The notes under the pieces are model-generated. The model was not told the DNA's origin and did not search any database. It saw only the letters and a list, made by a program, of their open reading frames with translations. This document shows positions 35,466 to 45,502 of a stretch of 64,000 bases of DNA, in pieces. Numbering within the stretch: position 1 is the first letter of the stretch; each line of letters begins with the position of its first letter. Source of the DNA: Oscillospiraceae bacterium (GTDB lineage: Bacteria; Bacillota; Clostridia; Oscillospirales; Ruminococcaceae). The DNA lies in the NCBI GenBank assembly GCA_025757845.1, contig CP107211.1, positions 1,860,001-1,924,000 on the forward strand. Direction: 5' to 3'. A program made the position numbers and the translations under genes.

Positions 35466-37175
35466 TCACTTGGTCCCCTGCTCCGGGTCGGCGGCAGGGT
35501 CCCCGCCGTCTGCGGGGGTCTCCGGGTCAGCCGGGGTCGTGGTGGGTTCGGTGGCTGCCGGTTCCTCGGGCGGGGTGGTGATCTCCACGCTGGGGTCCGC
35601 CGCGATATACACGGTGATCACCGTGCCCACGTCCACCTGTGCGCCCGCCGGTTCACTGGCCGACACCACGCATCCGGCGGCATAGGAGCCGTCGTTCACC
35701 ACCATAAAGCAGCTGGCGATCAGCCCGCGGCTCTGCAGCGTCTGCACGGCGGCGTCCTGACTGAAACCGATGATGCTGGGCATTTCCACCTTCTGCGGGC
35801 CCTTGCTGACCACCAGACGAATGGTCTCCCCTGCCTTGAGCACCGTGTCCGCCGCCGGTTCCTGGGTCATGATCTGCCCGGCCGGGACGGTGTCGCTGTA
35901 CTCCTCGGTGACGTAGAACAGGTACATGCCGGTGTACTCCCGGTTGTTCTGCACCTGGGCGTAATCCATGCCGATGAAGCTGGGCACCAGATTCTGGGGC
36001 TCCAGCACCTCGCTGCTGGCCGGTTCCGGCTCCACCGATCCCGACGACGCCGAGGGCAGGCTGTGGCTCACCATGGTCCACACCATGAGCACCAGCAGAA
36101 TGGCCAACAGGATCAGGATGCCCGCCAGCAGGCCCTTGATGCTGAGCAGATGGGCCTTTTCTTCCGGTTGGCCCACCGGGGTCTCGGGCTTCATGGTGCG
36201 GCCCAGCTCCTCGGTGTACTCCTTGGAGGAGAGCGCCTGCACCAGCTGCGGCACGGTCTGGATGCGCTCCATGGGCTTGAGCCGCAGGCCCATCTGCAGC
36301 ACGTCCGACACATAGCCCGGCACGGCGCTGTTCACGGTGCGGGCGCGGGGGTTGGAGTCCGACACCATACGCTGGGCGGCCGGCACCGGGGCCTGCCCGC
36401 ACACCATGCGGTAGAACACCGCTGCAAGGCCGTATTCGTCGGTATAGCGGCCCTCAAACTCGGCGGTGGAATACTGCTCCGGGGCCGAATACCCCTCGTA
36501 CAGCTGCTCGCGCAGGCCGCTTCCGGCGGTGCGCAGGCCCACCGTGGCGTAACCCGCCAGACGGCACCGGCCGTCGGCCATCACCCGGAGGTTCTCCGGG
36601 CAGATGCCCCGGTGCACCAGCCCGATCTTGTGCATGGCGGCCACACCCTCAAACACCGGCTGCAGCATGGCACAGGCGTCGTCCGGGCGCAGCGGCGCGC
36701 CCTGCGCTTCCAGCCACTGGTCCAGCGGGGTGCCGCCCAGATTCTCCATCACCGCATACACGGTGTTGTTGGCCTCCACCACGTCCAGCACGGCTTCCAG
36801 CCCGGTGGCCGGGGTGATGCGCTCCAGCGCCCGGTACAGGTCGGCAAAGTCCATGCGGGTGGTCTTGAACAGCACCTCGCTGCCGGTCTTGGGCTGCAGG
36901 ATGCAGTCCGCGCCCCGCTCGGCAGACAGGGTCACCGGCAGATATTCCTTGATGGTCACCCGGAAGCCGCCCAGGTTCTCCACGCCCCGGTACAGGATGC
37001 CCTCCCCGTCCAGGCTCCGCATCTCGCCCACGGTGTAGCGCCCGGCCAGCACCGTGCCCACGGGCAGGCAGCCGGCGGGGTTGCGCCCCGCAAACACCTT
37101 GCCGCAGTGCACACAGCTGTCGGCGGCGGGGGGCAGCTCCCCCATGCAGTACGGACACAGGCGTTTTTGCTCCAT
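35466..37175 (-). CDS. Membrane pseudokinase with zinc ribbon and PASTA domains
   Basis: 569 residues: a zinc ribbon (Cys7, Cys10, Cys21, Cys24), a protein-kinase-like domain (about 44-310), one transmembrane helix (about 348-370), two PASTA domains (about 394-458 and 460-525) and a disordered Pro/Glu/Thr tail. The VTIKEYLP lysine (Lys76) is kept, as in the EYLP kinases of clostridia. The catalytic HRD is HRG (Gly190), its Lys is Cys192, and DFG is AGY, so phosphotransfer is unlikely. It probably senses wall fragments outside and scaffolds inside. Single gene with its own promoter. Confidence 0.85.
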   Translation of the reverse strand: MEQKRLCPYCMGELPPAADSCVHCGKVFAGRNPAGCLPVGTVLAGRYTVGEMRSLDGEGILYRGVENLGGFRVTIKEYLPVTLSAERGADCILQPKTGSEVLFKTTRMDFADLYRALERITPATGLEAVLDVVEANNTVYAVMENLGGTPLDQWLEAQGAPLRPDDACAMLQPVFEGVAAMHKIGLVHRGICPENLRVMADGRCRLAGYATVGLRTAGSGLREQLYEGYSAPEQYSTAEFEGRYTDEYGLAAVFYRMVCGQAPVPAAQRMVSDSNPRARTVNSAVPGYVSDVLQMGLRLKPMERIQTVPQLVQALSSKEYTEELGRTMKPETPVGQPEEKAHLLSIKGLLAGILILLAILLVLMVWTMVSHSLPSASSGSVEPEPASSEVLEPQNLVPSFIGMDYAQVQNNREYTGMYLFYVTEEYSDTVPAGQIMTQEPAADTVLKAGETIRLVVSKGPQKVEMPSIIGFSQDAAVQTLQSRGLIASCFMVVNDGSYAAGCVVSASEPAGAQVDVGTVITVYIAADPSVEITTPPEEPAATEPTTTPADPETPADGGDPAADPEQGTK

Positions 37176-37208
37176 TCTTCTCTCCCCTTTGTGCTTTGAT
37201 CATCTTTT

Positions 37209-37237
37209 ATTGTATCATAGCCCACCGGGGTGTGCAA
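37209..37237 (-). promoter_or_regulatory. Promoter of the pseudokinase gene
   Basis: Minus strand: TTGCAC (37237-37232), 17-base spacer, TACAAT (37214-37209). Confidence 0.7.
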
Positions 37238-37263
37238 GACGTCCGTTTTTCGGTCCTGCACGC

Positions 37264-37303
37264 AAAAAAGCACCCCGCCTGCCGTTTCCGGTAAGCGGGG
37301 TGC
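37264..37303 (-). terminator. oppA terminator
   Basis: GCACCCCGC/GCGGGGTGC stem (37270-37278 and 37295-37303) with a six-T run on the minus strand. Confidence 0.92.
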
Positions 37304-37348
37304 CTGTGATTTACGGTTCAGCTCACGCTGTACGCCGCACCGGGGCGA

Positions 37349-39070
37349 TTAGCCCTCGATGTAGCCGTACTGCAGGTACCAGTAGCCGTAGGGGCTGTGC
37401 CAGGTGCCCTTCAGAGTGGGGCTCTGCAGCCAGTAGTCGTTGTAGTAAGCGATGGGCAGGCAGCCCATATCCTCCATCAGGATGTCCTCAGCCTTGTGCA
37501 GCTGTGCAAAGTGCTCAGCAGAATCAGCAACGCGGGAAGCATCAATCGCAGCATCGAAGTCGGGGTTGGAGTACTTGCCATCGTTGTTGCCGTTGCCGGA
37601 GCAGAACAGATCCAGCATGTTGGAGGGATCGTTGTAGTCCATGACCCAGCCGTTACGGGCGACGTCGTACTCGCCTGCACGGCGAGCGGGGGTGAAGGAG
37701 GACCACTCCATCTTGTTGATGGTCAGGGTGATGCCCAGATCGCCCCAAGCCTGCTGCAGATACTCTGCCAGAGGCACATGGTAGCCAGCGTCGTTGGTGC
37801 TGTACTCAATGGTGGGGTAGCCCTCGCCATTGGGGTAGCCAGCCTCTTCCAGCAGCTTCTTAGCCTCGGCCAGGTTTGCCTCGTAGTCGGCAGAGATGTA
37901 GGGAGCATTGCCGTTGTCGTGGAAGTAACCGCTCTCGTCCACGATGCCAGGGCCAACGATGCTGTCGGCGGCGGAGTAGGTGCCCTGCATGATGGTGTTG
38001 GCAACGTAGTCACGGTCGATGGCCAGGCTCAGAGCCTTGCGGACCTTGGCATCCTTGAAGGCATCACGCTGCAGGTTCAGGCTGACGTAGTAGGTGCCCA
38101 GGATGGTGTCAACATAGAAGTCGCCGCCGTCCTCTGCCTTGGTCAGGCTGGGGATCTCATCGGTGGGCACGTCCTTGATCAGCTGAGCCTCACCGCTGTT
38201 GTAAGCTGCATAGGAAGCGGAAGAGTCCTCCAGCAGCAGCAGGGTGATGGTGTCAGAGACGATCTTGGAGCTGTCCCAGCCGCCAACGTAGTTGGGGTTC
38301 TTGGTCAGCACGATGCGCTCGGAGGGGGTCCAGTCGGTGATCATGTAGGGGCCGTTGGACACGAAGGTGTCGGGAGAGGTGCACCATGCATCGCCGTTGG
38401 CCTCAACAGTTGCCTGCTGGACAGGGCTCATGGTTGCAAAGGCAGCCATCTTGTCGAAGTAAGAGCAGGGGTAGGACAGCACGATGGTCAGGGTCTTGCC
38501 GTCATCGCTTGCCTTCACGTTCAGAGCATCGGGGTTGGGCTCTGCGGTGGGGTTGCCGTCTGCATCGGGGAAGCCGGCAGCTTCTTCAAAGCCGTCGATC
38601 ATGCCCAGGCAGGTCTCTGCGTAGGGAGCAGCGGTATTGGGGTCAACCATACGCTTGAAGCTGTACTCAAAGTCCTTGGCGTTCAGGTCGGTGCCATCGC
38701 TCCACTTCAGGCCGTCACGCATGGTGAAGGTCCAGGTCAGGCCGTCCTCGCTGGTTTCCCAGCTCTCAGCCTGGCCGCCGACGACCTCGTTGTTCTCGTT
38801 GATCAGCAGCAGGGGCTCAAAGATGGTGATGATGGTGTTAGCGCCATCAATTGCGCTGTTCAGAGCGGGGTCCAGAGTCTCGGGGTTAGAACCATACTGG
38901 ACGGTGAAGCCAGCGGTGTTGACACTGCCGGTAGAAGAACCAGCAGCAGAAGAAGCAGAACCGGAGGTTGCGGTAGAACCGGACTTGCTGCCGCCGCAGG
39001 CTGCCAGACCCAGAGCAGCGGCACCCACGCCAGCAACCTTGAGGAAACTACGACGAGAAATGCGTTTCAT
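37349..39070 (-). CDS. oppA: Oligopeptide ABC transporter substrate-binding lipoprotein
   Basis: A 573-residue SBP family 5 lipoprotein. The signal peptide ends in the lipobox LAAC (Cys25); before it stands SRRSFLK, a twin-arginine motif. A Ser/Gly-rich linker follows. The core has TLDPALNS, FEPLL and KWSDGTDLNAKDFEYSFKR, typical of OppA/DppA. It captures peptides outside the membrane for OppBCDF. It lies last in the opp cluster but has its own promoter and terminator, allowing the high binding-protein level these systems need. Codon use is highly biased. Confidence 0.93.
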   Translation of the reverse strand: MKRISRRSFLKVAGVGAAALGLAACGGSKSGSTATSGSASSAAGSSTGSVNTAGFTVQYGSNPETLDPALNSAIDGANTIITIFEPLLLINENNEVVGGQAESWETSEDGLTWTFTMRDGLKWSDGTDLNAKDFEYSFKRMVDPNTAAPYAETCLGMIDGFEEAAGFPDADGNPTAEPNPDALNVKASDDGKTLTIVLSYPCSYFDKMAAFATMSPVQQATVEANGDAWCTSPDTFVSNGPYMITDWTPSERIVLTKNPNYVGGWDSSKIVSDTITLLLLEDSSASYAAYNSGEAQLIKDVPTDEIPSLTKAEDGGDFYVDTILGTYYVSLNLQRDAFKDAKVRKALSLAIDRDYVANTIMQGTYSAADSIVGPGIVDESGYFHDNGNAPYISADYEANLAEAKKLLEEAGYPNGEGYPTIEYSTNDAGYHVPLAEYLQQAWGDLGITLTINKMEWSSFTPARRAGEYDVARNGWVMDYNDPSNMLDLFCSGNGNNDGKYSNPDFDAAIDASRVADSAEHFAQLHKAEDILMEDMGCLPIAYYNDYWLQSPTLKGTWHSPYGYWYLQYGYIEG

Positions 39071-39186
39071 AATAATTATCCTTCCCTTAAATCAAATTGA
39101 GTGTGCCAGGTTTTTGCCCAGCCGCCTCTATATTCGATCCGGAGCACAGTCTGCCAAAACAGCCTGTCCTCCGGAGGAACACGAAT

Positions 39187-39248
39187 AGTATAATGCGTTC
39201 TCGCACCGGTTACAAGTCCCAACGGGTGTCTGTAACCATTTCGTTACA
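39187..39248 (-). promoter_or_regulatory. oppA promoter with repeated TGTAAC half-sites
   Basis: Minus strand: TTGTAA (39215-39210), 17-base spacer, TATACT (39192-39187). An inverted repeat TGTAAC (39231-39236) / GTTACA (39243-39248) lies upstream, and a third GTTACA (39209-39214) overlaps the -35 box: a likely operator set. The leader runs about 110 bases to the ATG. Confidence 0.65.
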
Positions 39249-39301
39249 ATATTTCAGCCGGAAGATGAGATGTGTTCATCTTTCAGGAGAATGAAGTGTT
39301 T

Positions 39302-40297
39302 TTACTTCACCTTGTCCAGATGATGGCAGGCTGCCCAGTGGCCGCTGGTCACTTCCTTGAACTCCGGCACCTCGGCGGCGCACCGCTCGTCTGCGTAGGG
39401 GCAGCGGGTGCGGAAGCGGCAGCCGGACGGCGGGTTCAGGGGGCTGGGCACATCGCCCTGCAGCACGATGCGCTTGGACTGGCGTGCCGTGATGGGGTCT
39501 GCCACCGGGATGGCAGAGATCAGGCTGCGGGTGTAGGGGTGGATGCTGTGGGCGATCAGCTCGTAGCTGTCAGCCAGCTCCACCAGCTTGCCCAGGTACA
39601 TGACGCCGATGCGGTTGGAGATGTGCTTGACCACGCTCAGGTCATGGGCGATGAACAGGTAGGTCAGGCCCATTTCCTGCTGCAGATCCTCGAACATATT
39701 CACGACCTGTGCCTGAATGGACACGTCCAGTGCGGAGACCGGCTCGTCACAGACGATGAACTCGGGGTTCACAGCCAGTGCACGGGCAATGCCCACGCGC
39801 TGACGCTGACCGCCGGAGAACTCGTGGCAGTAGCGGTTTGCGTGCTCGCTGTTCAGGCCCACGCGCTCCAGCAGGGCGATGATCTTGTCGTGACGATCCT
39901 TTTCGTTCTCGGCCAGGTGATGGATGTCGATGCCTTCACCCACGATGTCACCGATGGTCATGCGGGGGTCCAGGCTTGCGTAGGGGTCCTGGAACACGAT
40001 CTGCATCCGGCGGCGGTAGGGCAGCATATCCACTGCGATCTTCTTTTCCTTATCAAACAGCAGGTTGCCATCATAGTAGATCTTACCGCCGGTGGGCTCG
40101 TACAGGCGCAGCAGGGTGCGGCCGGTGGTGGTCTTGCCGCAGCCGGACTCGCCCACCAGACCCAGGGTCTCGCCCTTGCGGATGGCAAAGCTCACGTCGT
40201 CCACAGCCTGGACGTACTTGCGGTTCTTGCCCACGCCGCCTGCGGGGAAATACTGCTGCAGGTGCTGGACTTCAACCAGCGTCTTGTGTTCACTCAT
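39302..40297 (-). CDS. oppF: Oligopeptide ABC transporter ATPase OppF
   Basis: A 331-residue ABC ATPase: Walker [10 protein letters not shown], signature [15 protein letters not shown], Walker [13 protein letters not shown]. The C-terminal oligopeptide extension has [15 protein letters not shown], cysteines that may hold a 4Fe-4S cluster as in DppD/F. It overlaps the end of oppD by 4 bases. It energises peptide uptake with OppD. Confidence 0.93.
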   Translation of the reverse strand: MSEHKTLVEVQHLQQYFPAGGVGKNRKYVQAVDDVSFAIRKGETLGLVGESGCGKTTTGRTLLRLYEPTGGKIYYDGNLLFDKEKKIAVDMLPYRRRMQIVFQDPYASLDPRMTIGDIVGEGIDIHHLAENEKDRHDKIIALLERVGLNSEHANRYCHEFSGGQRQRVGIARALAVNPEFIVCDEPVSALDVSIQAQVVNMFEDLQQEMGLTYLFIAHDLSVVKHISNRIGVMYLGKLVELADSYELIAHSIHPYTRSLISAIPVADPITARQSKRIVLQGDVPSPLNPPSGCRFRTRCPYADERCAAEVPEFKEVTSGHWAACHHLDKVK

Positions 40298-41295
40298 TCT
40301 GCCTTTTCCCCTTTCTCAAATGCAGCCTTCTGCTGCAGCCAGCAGTAGGTATAGTGGGTGTCGCTGAGCTCGGTGCGCGGAGGCATCTTGCTCAGACAGA
40401 TCTTCATGCAGTTCTTGCAGCGGGGTGCAAAGGGGCAGCCGGCCGGCGGATTCAGCAGGTCCACAGGGGTACCCTCAATGGGCACCAGACGCTCACGCAC
40501 CTCGGTGTTCAGCTTGGGGATGGAGTTGATCAGGCCCTTGGTGTACTCGTGGCCCGGCTGGTAGAAGATCTCGTCGGTGGTGCCGTACTCCACGATGTGG
40601 CCGGCGTACATGACGGCGATCTTTTCGCACATGGAAGCCACGACGCCCAGGTCGTGCGTGATCATGATGATGCTCATGCCCAGCTTCTTGCGCAGCTCCT
40701 GCATCAGCTCCAGGATCTGTGCCTGGATGGTCACGTCCAGTGCGGTGGTGGGCTCGTCTGCGATCAGCAGCTTGGGCTCACAGGCCAGGGCGATGGCGAT
40801 CATCACGCGCTGGCGCATACCGCCAGACAGCTCGTGGGGGTACTGCTTCAGGCGCTTTTCCGGCTCGTTGATGCCGACCAGCTCCAGCAGCTCCTCGGCG
40901 CGTGCCCAGGCTTCCTGCTTGTTCTTTTTGGTGTGCAGGCGGATGACCTCCACGATCTGGTTGCCGATGGTGTACACCGGGTTCAGGCTGGTCATGGGGT
41001 CCTGGAAGATGATGGAGACTTCGTTGCCGCGGATCTTGCGGAAGTCCTTCTCCTTCATCTTCTCGATCTCGTGGCCGTTGAACCACACGGTGCCGCCCAC
41101 CAGCTTGCCGGGGTAGGCGGTCAGGCCCATGACCGAGTAAGCGGTAACGGACTTGCCGGAACCGGACTCGCCCACGATGCCCAGCACGTCGCCCTGGTTC
41201 ATCGCAAAGGAAACGCCGTTCAGTGCCTTGACCTCACCGGCAGGGGTGAAGAAGGAAAGGCGCTCTTCCTTGATATCAAGAATTTTTTCGCTCAT
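40294..41295 (-). CDS. oppD: Oligopeptide ABC transporter ATPase OppD
   Basis: A 333-residue ABC ATPase: Walker [10 protein letters not shown], signature [15 protein letters not shown], Walker [14 protein letters not shown]-terminal extension [15 protein letters not shown]. It starts 14 bases after oppC and overlaps oppF, so the permeases and ATPases are one operon. Confidence 0.93.
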   Translation of the reverse strand: MSEKILDIKEERLSFFTPAGEVKALNGVSFAMNQGDVLGIVGESGSGKSVTAYSVMGLTAYPGKLVGGTVWFNGHEIEKMKEKDFRKIRGNEVSIIFQDPMTSLNPVYTIGNQIVEVIRLHTKKNKQEAWARAEELLELVGINEPEKRLKQYPHELSGGMRQRVMIAIALACEPKLLIADEPTTALDVTIQAQILELMQELRKKLGMSIIMITHDLGVVASMCEKIAVMYAGHIVEYGTTDEIFYQPGHEYTKGLINSIPKLNTEVRERLVPIEGTPVDLLNPPAGCPFAPRCKNCMKICLSKMPPRTELSDTHYTYCWLQQKAAFEKGEKAE

Positions 41296-41309
41296 CTTCG
41301 TTCACCTCA

Positions 41310-42359
41310 TCAATTCTTCAGCTTCGGGTCAAAGGCATCGCGCAGGCCGTCGCCAAACAGGTTGAACACCAGGATCATCACACTGATCATCACTGCGGGG
41401 GCGATCAGCAGGTGGGGGTAGGTGTTCATGCCCTTGACGGCATCGGTGGCCAGAGAACCCAGAGACGGCAGCGGGGCTGCAACACCCAGACCGATGAAGC
41501 TCAGGTAGCTCTCGGTGAAGATGGAAGCCGGGATCTGCAGGGTGGTGGTCACGATCAGGGTGCCAATGCAGTTGGTCAGCAGGTGCTTCTTGATGATACG
41601 GCCGCTGGAAGCGCCCAGGGCGCGGGCAGCGGTGACGTACTCGCTCTCCTTCAGGATCAGGATCTGGCTGCGCACGATACGCGCCATGCCCACCCAGTAC
41701 AGCAGAGCAAAGATGATGAAGATGGAGATCATGTTGGGGCCCAGGGTCTGCATCCACTTGAAGCCGGGCTTGGTGGCCAGACTTTCCAGGGGCTCCTTCA
41801 GGGCCATGCCCAGCAGGATGATCAGCAGGATATCCGGGATGGTGTACAGGACATCCGTGATACGCATCATGATGTTGTCCACCCAGCCGCCGGCAAAGGC
41901 CGACACAGCACCGTAGGTGGCACCGATGATCAGCACCAGCACCGAGGCGATCAGGCCGACGGACAGGGACACGCGGGTGCCCATCATGATACGCACCGCA
42001 AAGTCACGGCCCATACGGTCGGTACCCATAATGTGCGGGAATACCTTTTCGCCGGCGTCGATGCGGGCCTGCTCAGAGGCAGAGTACTCGAACGGTGCCA
42101 GATTGTTGCTGCCCTTCACCTGCTCCGAGTAGCTGTAGGGCCACACGGCGGGCAGCAGGTAGGCAAAGATGGCAATGGCGATGATGAACACAAAGCTGAC
42201 CATGGCGATCTTGTTCTTCTTCAGGCGGCGCAGACCGTCCTTCCAGAAGTTGACGCTCTCGCGCATGATCACAAGGCTCTGCTTTTCCTCGTTGCTGGCA
42301 GGCAGAAAGTCGTCAGCGTTCAGCTGCAGGCTGAGAGGATTCTTTTTGATGTTTTCCAT
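41310..42359 (-). CDS. oppC: Oligopeptide ABC transporter permease OppC
   Basis: A 349-residue permease. The N-terminal cytoplasmic segment (about 50 residues) is followed by the OppC_N helix (KIAMVSFVFIIAIAIFAYLLP) and five further helices. The EAA-like loop is YVTAARALGASSGRIIKKHLL. It forms the channel with OppB. RBS AAAAGGAGG. Confidence 0.92.
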   Translation of the reverse strand: MENIKKNPLSLQLNADDFLPASNEEKQSLVIMRESVNFWKDGLRRLKKNKIAMVSFVFIIAIAIFAYLLPAVWPYSYSEQVKGSNNLAPFEYSASEQARIDAGEKVFPHIMGTDRMGRDFAVRIMMGTRVSLSVGLIASVLVLIIGATYGAVSAFAGGWVDNIMMRITDVLYTIPDILLIILLGMALKEPLESLATKPGFKWMQTLGPNMISIFIIFALLYWVGMARIVRSQILILKESEYVTAARALGASSGRIIKKHLLTNCIGTLIVTTTLQIPASIFTESYLSFIGLGVAAPLPSLGSLATDAVKGMNTYPHLLIAPAVMISVMILVFNLFGDGLRDAFDPKLKN

Positions 42360-42376
42360 AACGCGTTCCTCCTTTT

Positions 42377-43294
42377 TTACTGCAGCTTGATGCGCGGGTC
42401 GATGATCTTGTACAGGATATCCACGACCACGTTGGCCACGATGACCATGCTGGACAGCAGGATGGTGGTGCCCATGATCAGGGTATAGTCACGGTTGGTG
42501 ATGGCAGACACGAAGTCGCGGCCCAGGCCGGGCACGGAGAAGATCTTCTCCACCACGAAGGAGCCCGTCATCAGGCTGGCCAGCATGGGGCCGACGTAGG
42601 TGATGACCGGCAGGATGGCATTGCGCAGCGCATGCTTGAACAGGATCATGAACTGGGACACGCCCTTGGCACGGGCGGTGCGCATGTAGTCCTGACCCAT
42701 GACGTCCAGCAGGCTGGAACGCATCAGGCGGGTGATGTATGCAGAGGGGTAGATCGCCAGTGCGGTGACCGGCATGATATACGCTGCAGCGCTGTTCAGG
42801 CCCACGGTGGGCAGCAGCTTGAGGTTCATACCGAACTCATACAGCAGCAGCACGCTGGAAATAAAGCTCGGGATCGCAATGCCGCAGGTTGCGAACACGA
42901 TGATGATGTTGTCCAGCCACTTGCCGCGGTTGTAAGCCGAGATACAGCCCAGCGGGATGCCGATGCACAGGGCCACCAGCACCGCCACGCCTGCCAGGCG
43001 GCAGGACACCGGCAGCTTGCTGGCGATGATCGCGTTGACCGTGCGGCCACGCTGACGCAGGCTCAGGCCCAGGTCGCCGTGCAGCAGGCTCTTCATGTAA
43101 TTGACGTACTGCGCACCCAGCGGCTTGTCCAGGCCGTATTTCTCGGCCAGCGCCTGCTGAGCAGCCGCACTGATGGACTTTTCTGCCACGAACGGGCCGC
43201 CGGGGACCAAGTTCATGACAAAAAAGGTAACCGTGGCCACAATGAAGATGCTGAAGATGCCCATTGCGACACGCTTGATGATGTACTTTGCCAT
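42377..43294 (-). CDS. oppB: Oligopeptide ABC transporter permease OppB
   Basis: A 305-residue permease with six helices. It begins MAKYIIKRVAMGIFSIFIVATVTFFVMNLVPGGPF in the style of OppB/DppB; the EAA-like loop is YMRTARAKGVSQFMILFKHAL. The frame is open to 43462, but the start at 43294 gives the normal N-terminus. The ribosome site is weak (GGAG 12 bases upstream). First gene of the oppBCDF operon, about 190 bases after a consensus promoter. Confidence 0.9.
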   Translation of the reverse strand: MAKYIIKRVAMGIFSIFIVATVTFFVMNLVPGGPFVAEKSISAAAQQALAEKYGLDKPLGAQYVNYMKSLLHGDLGLSLRQRGRTVNAIIASKLPVSCRLAGVAVLVALCIGIPLGCISAYNRGKWLDNIIIVFATCGIAIPSFISSVLLLYEFGMNLKLLPTVGLNSAAAYIMPVTALAIYPSAYITRLMRSSLLDVMGQDYMRTARAKGVSQFMILFKHALRNAILPVITYVGPMLASLMTGSFVVEKIFSVPGLGRDFVSAITNRDYTLIMGTTILLSSMVIVANVVVDILYKIIDPRIKLQ

Positions 43295-43489
43295 CGTTTG
43301 ATGCCACTCCATTCCTATCAATGAAATACTATTTTGGCGTTCCCGGTCTGAGCCAGGCACTTTCCCGCATCTGCGTCTCACAGTGCAGACGTCTGTCCTT
43401 GGCACACGGACAGAAAAAGCGAATAGAAAAACGATGGCATCTTGCGGCTGCATAAACACCATCGTCCATAACCGAGAAACACTTTTTTA

Positions 43490-43518
43490 ATTATAGTAAG
43501 GAGGTTGAAATTTGTCAA
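43490..43518 (-). promoter_or_regulatory. Consensus promoter of the oppBCDF operon
   Basis: Minus strand: TTGACA (43518-43513), 17-base spacer, TATAAT (43495-43490), a perfect match to consensus. The leader of about 190 bases has modest hairpins (GTCT/AGAC near 43385) but no intrinsic terminator that I can see. Confidence 0.85.
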
Positions 43519-43611
43519 TTTAGATGAAAATCATTCACCCTGCTATGGCAAAGCGTGAGGGAAATAGAATACCTTTGTCGGATTTCCCGTTTCTTTGTCC
43601 GTGCAGGTCGG

Positions 43612-45300
43612 TCAGCTTTCCGGTTTCCGGGCGGCATCGGCCTGGCTGTAGTAGCGCTTCTTCTCCCTGTACATGTTCTCATCGGCCCGGCGCAGCAGGT
43701 CCTCCAGGTTCTCGGTGCTGGCCTGCCATACCTCGCCGATGGACGCATCCACGCTGTTTTCCTGCATCTGGCGGCGCAGCTGCTCGGTCTTGCGGGCAAA
43801 CTCCTCGCGGCTCACATCCAGCAGGATCACCACGAACTCGTCACCGCCCACCCGGTAGGCGTCCTCGGCAAAAATGCCCGCAATGGTGCCCGCCGCCCGC
43901 ACGATCAGCTCGTCACCGGCGCGGTGGCCCTGCTCGTCATTCACCTTTTTCAGGCCGTTCAGGTCGATGTAGATGGCACCGATCTGCTGATCCTGCACCT
44001 GCTTGTAGGCTTCCAGCCGCTCGATGTAGCGGTTGCGGTTGTACAGGCCGGTGAGCATGTCGCGGTAGCTGAGCTTTTCCAGATAGGCCTGCTGCTTTTT
44101 GCGGTCCAGACTGTTGGTCACAAAGAACTGGATGGACGACAGCAGGGTCGCGTCATCGTAGTGCGCGCGGGGGTTGTCCACACCCAGAAAGCCCACCACG
44201 GCTCCGCCTTTCATCAACGGCACGGCCAGCAGGCGCCACACCTGCTGCGCCTTCAGCATCTCGTAGCTGGGCTGGCCCCGCTCCTGCTCCAGATCGGACA
44301 TATAATAGGAACGGCCCTGCCGGAAGTTCTGCATCCAGACCTCGATGACCGAAACAGGCACCTCCTGCAGATTGTCCATCTGGGCACTTACCTCCTGCCC
44401 GCAGATGGACTCAAAGGTGTTGATGAGCACGTCCCGGTCCGGGTCGATCTCAAACACATAGGTGCGGTCGGCCTGAAAATAGTCGTTCACAGTGGCCAGC
44501 AGGTTGTTGATGCCCACGTCGATGTCGGTGTCGGAGTTCAGCTTGCCCACGCAGCTGTTCAGCATGGTGGCGATCTCCAGACGCTGGCGGATTTGCTCCT
44601 TGGTCCGCTCTGAGACGGCCAGCTCCCGGTTCTGGGCGCTGGTGACCACCACGAACAGCAGGATCATGGATGCCCCCACCGACAGGCTGATGAGGGAAAT
44701 GTCGTCCTGGAACACCTGACACGCTGCCACCGACAGCGGCAGGACCACACAGCCGAACATGGCGATGCGGCGTCCCATCGTGAGTTTCTGGCAAAACTGG
44801 GCCATCACGGTGGTCTCTGTGCCCATGCCGATGAGCAGCAGCACCATGGACAGCGGGAAGGCATCGCTGCGGTGGTAGATGTTCTGGGCGTCGATATAGT
44901 AGAACAGTGGGCTGAACTGGGACACGAACACCAGCCCGATGCCCACGGCGCAGGTAATGTCCACCGTCCGGCTGCGTTTCGGAGCGCAAAGACGGCCGTC
45001 CTCCCGCAGATAGCAGCCCACATAGCGGTTGAACAGGAACAGCACCAGATACAGCCCCGCATACACCACAAAGTTGGTGGCGACCATGATGAGGTGGCTT
45101 GCTTCCCCCGGCGTGCCCTGCACGAACCAGGCAGCCGCATCGCAGCACAGCAGCGCAGCCGCCGAAAGCTCCATCCAGATCATCCAGTTGCGTTTTTCCC
45201 GGTTGTAGTCATTTCCCATGGACAGGCAGAACGCCGCCGTCAGGCAGAAGCAGCCGCCCCACAGCAGGGCAACGTTCATGATCCGCTCCTGTTCACTCAT
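43612..45300 (-). CDS. Membrane diguanylate cyclase with GAF domain
   Basis: 562 residues: about seven transmembrane helices in residues 5-230, a GAF-like domain (about 250-400, with FQADRTYVFEIDPD and LAVPLMKGGAVVGFLGVDN), and a C-terminal GGDEF domain (DMLTGLYNRNRYIERL; YRVGGDEFVVIL). GGDEF is intact, so synthesis of c-di-GMP is expected; no RxxD inhibitory site lies five residues before it. The start at 45300 follows GGAGGAAG. An extended -10 (TGCTATACT, near 45347) is the likely promoter. It is the only c-di-GMP gene in the window. Confidence 0.88.
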   Translation of the reverse strand: MSEQERIMNVALLWGGCFCLTAAFCLSMGNDYNREKRNWMIWMELSAAALLCCDAAAWFVQGTPGEASHLIMVATNFVVYAGLYLVLFLFNRYVGCYLREDGRLCAPKRSRTVDITCAVGIGLVFVSQFSPLFYYIDAQNIYHRSDAFPLSMVLLLIGMGTETTVMAQFCQKLTMGRRIAMFGCVVLPLSVAACQVFQDDISLISLSVGASMILLFVVVTSAQNRELAVSERTKEQIRQRLEIATMLNSCVGKLNSDTDIDVGINNLLATVNDYFQADRTYVFEIDPDRDVLINTFESICGQEVSAQMDNLQEVPVSVIEVWMQNFRQGRSYYMSDLEQERGQPSYEMLKAQQVWRLLAVPLMKGGAVVGFLGVDNPRAHYDDATLLSSIQFFVTNSLDRKKQQAYLEKLSYRDMLTGLYNRNRYIERLEAYKQVQDQQIGAIYIDLNGLKKVNDEQGHRAGDELIVRAAGTIAGIFAEDAYRVGGDEFVVILLDVSREEFARKTEQLRRQMQENSVDASIGEVWQASTENLEDLLRRADENMYREKKRYYSQADAARKPES

Positions 45301-45502
45301 CCGCACTTCCTCCACGCTTGTCCTTTTTCTGGTTCCTCTCCCCTGAAGTATAGCACATGCCCCCGCAAAAGGATATGGTTTTCGCACAAATTCGACGCCT
45401 GAAAATGCGTCACGTCCGGTGTTTTTTCATGAAAGTTTCTGGAAACGCCGCTGCGCGCCCCAGAACGAAGCACCATTCAATTCAATCACCGGCACTGCAA
45501 AC

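Noticed and set aside
43498..43557. Short plus-strand frame after an AGGAGG near the opp promoter
   Set aside because: Only about 17 codons, it overlaps the -35 box of the opposing promoter, and nothing supports translation.
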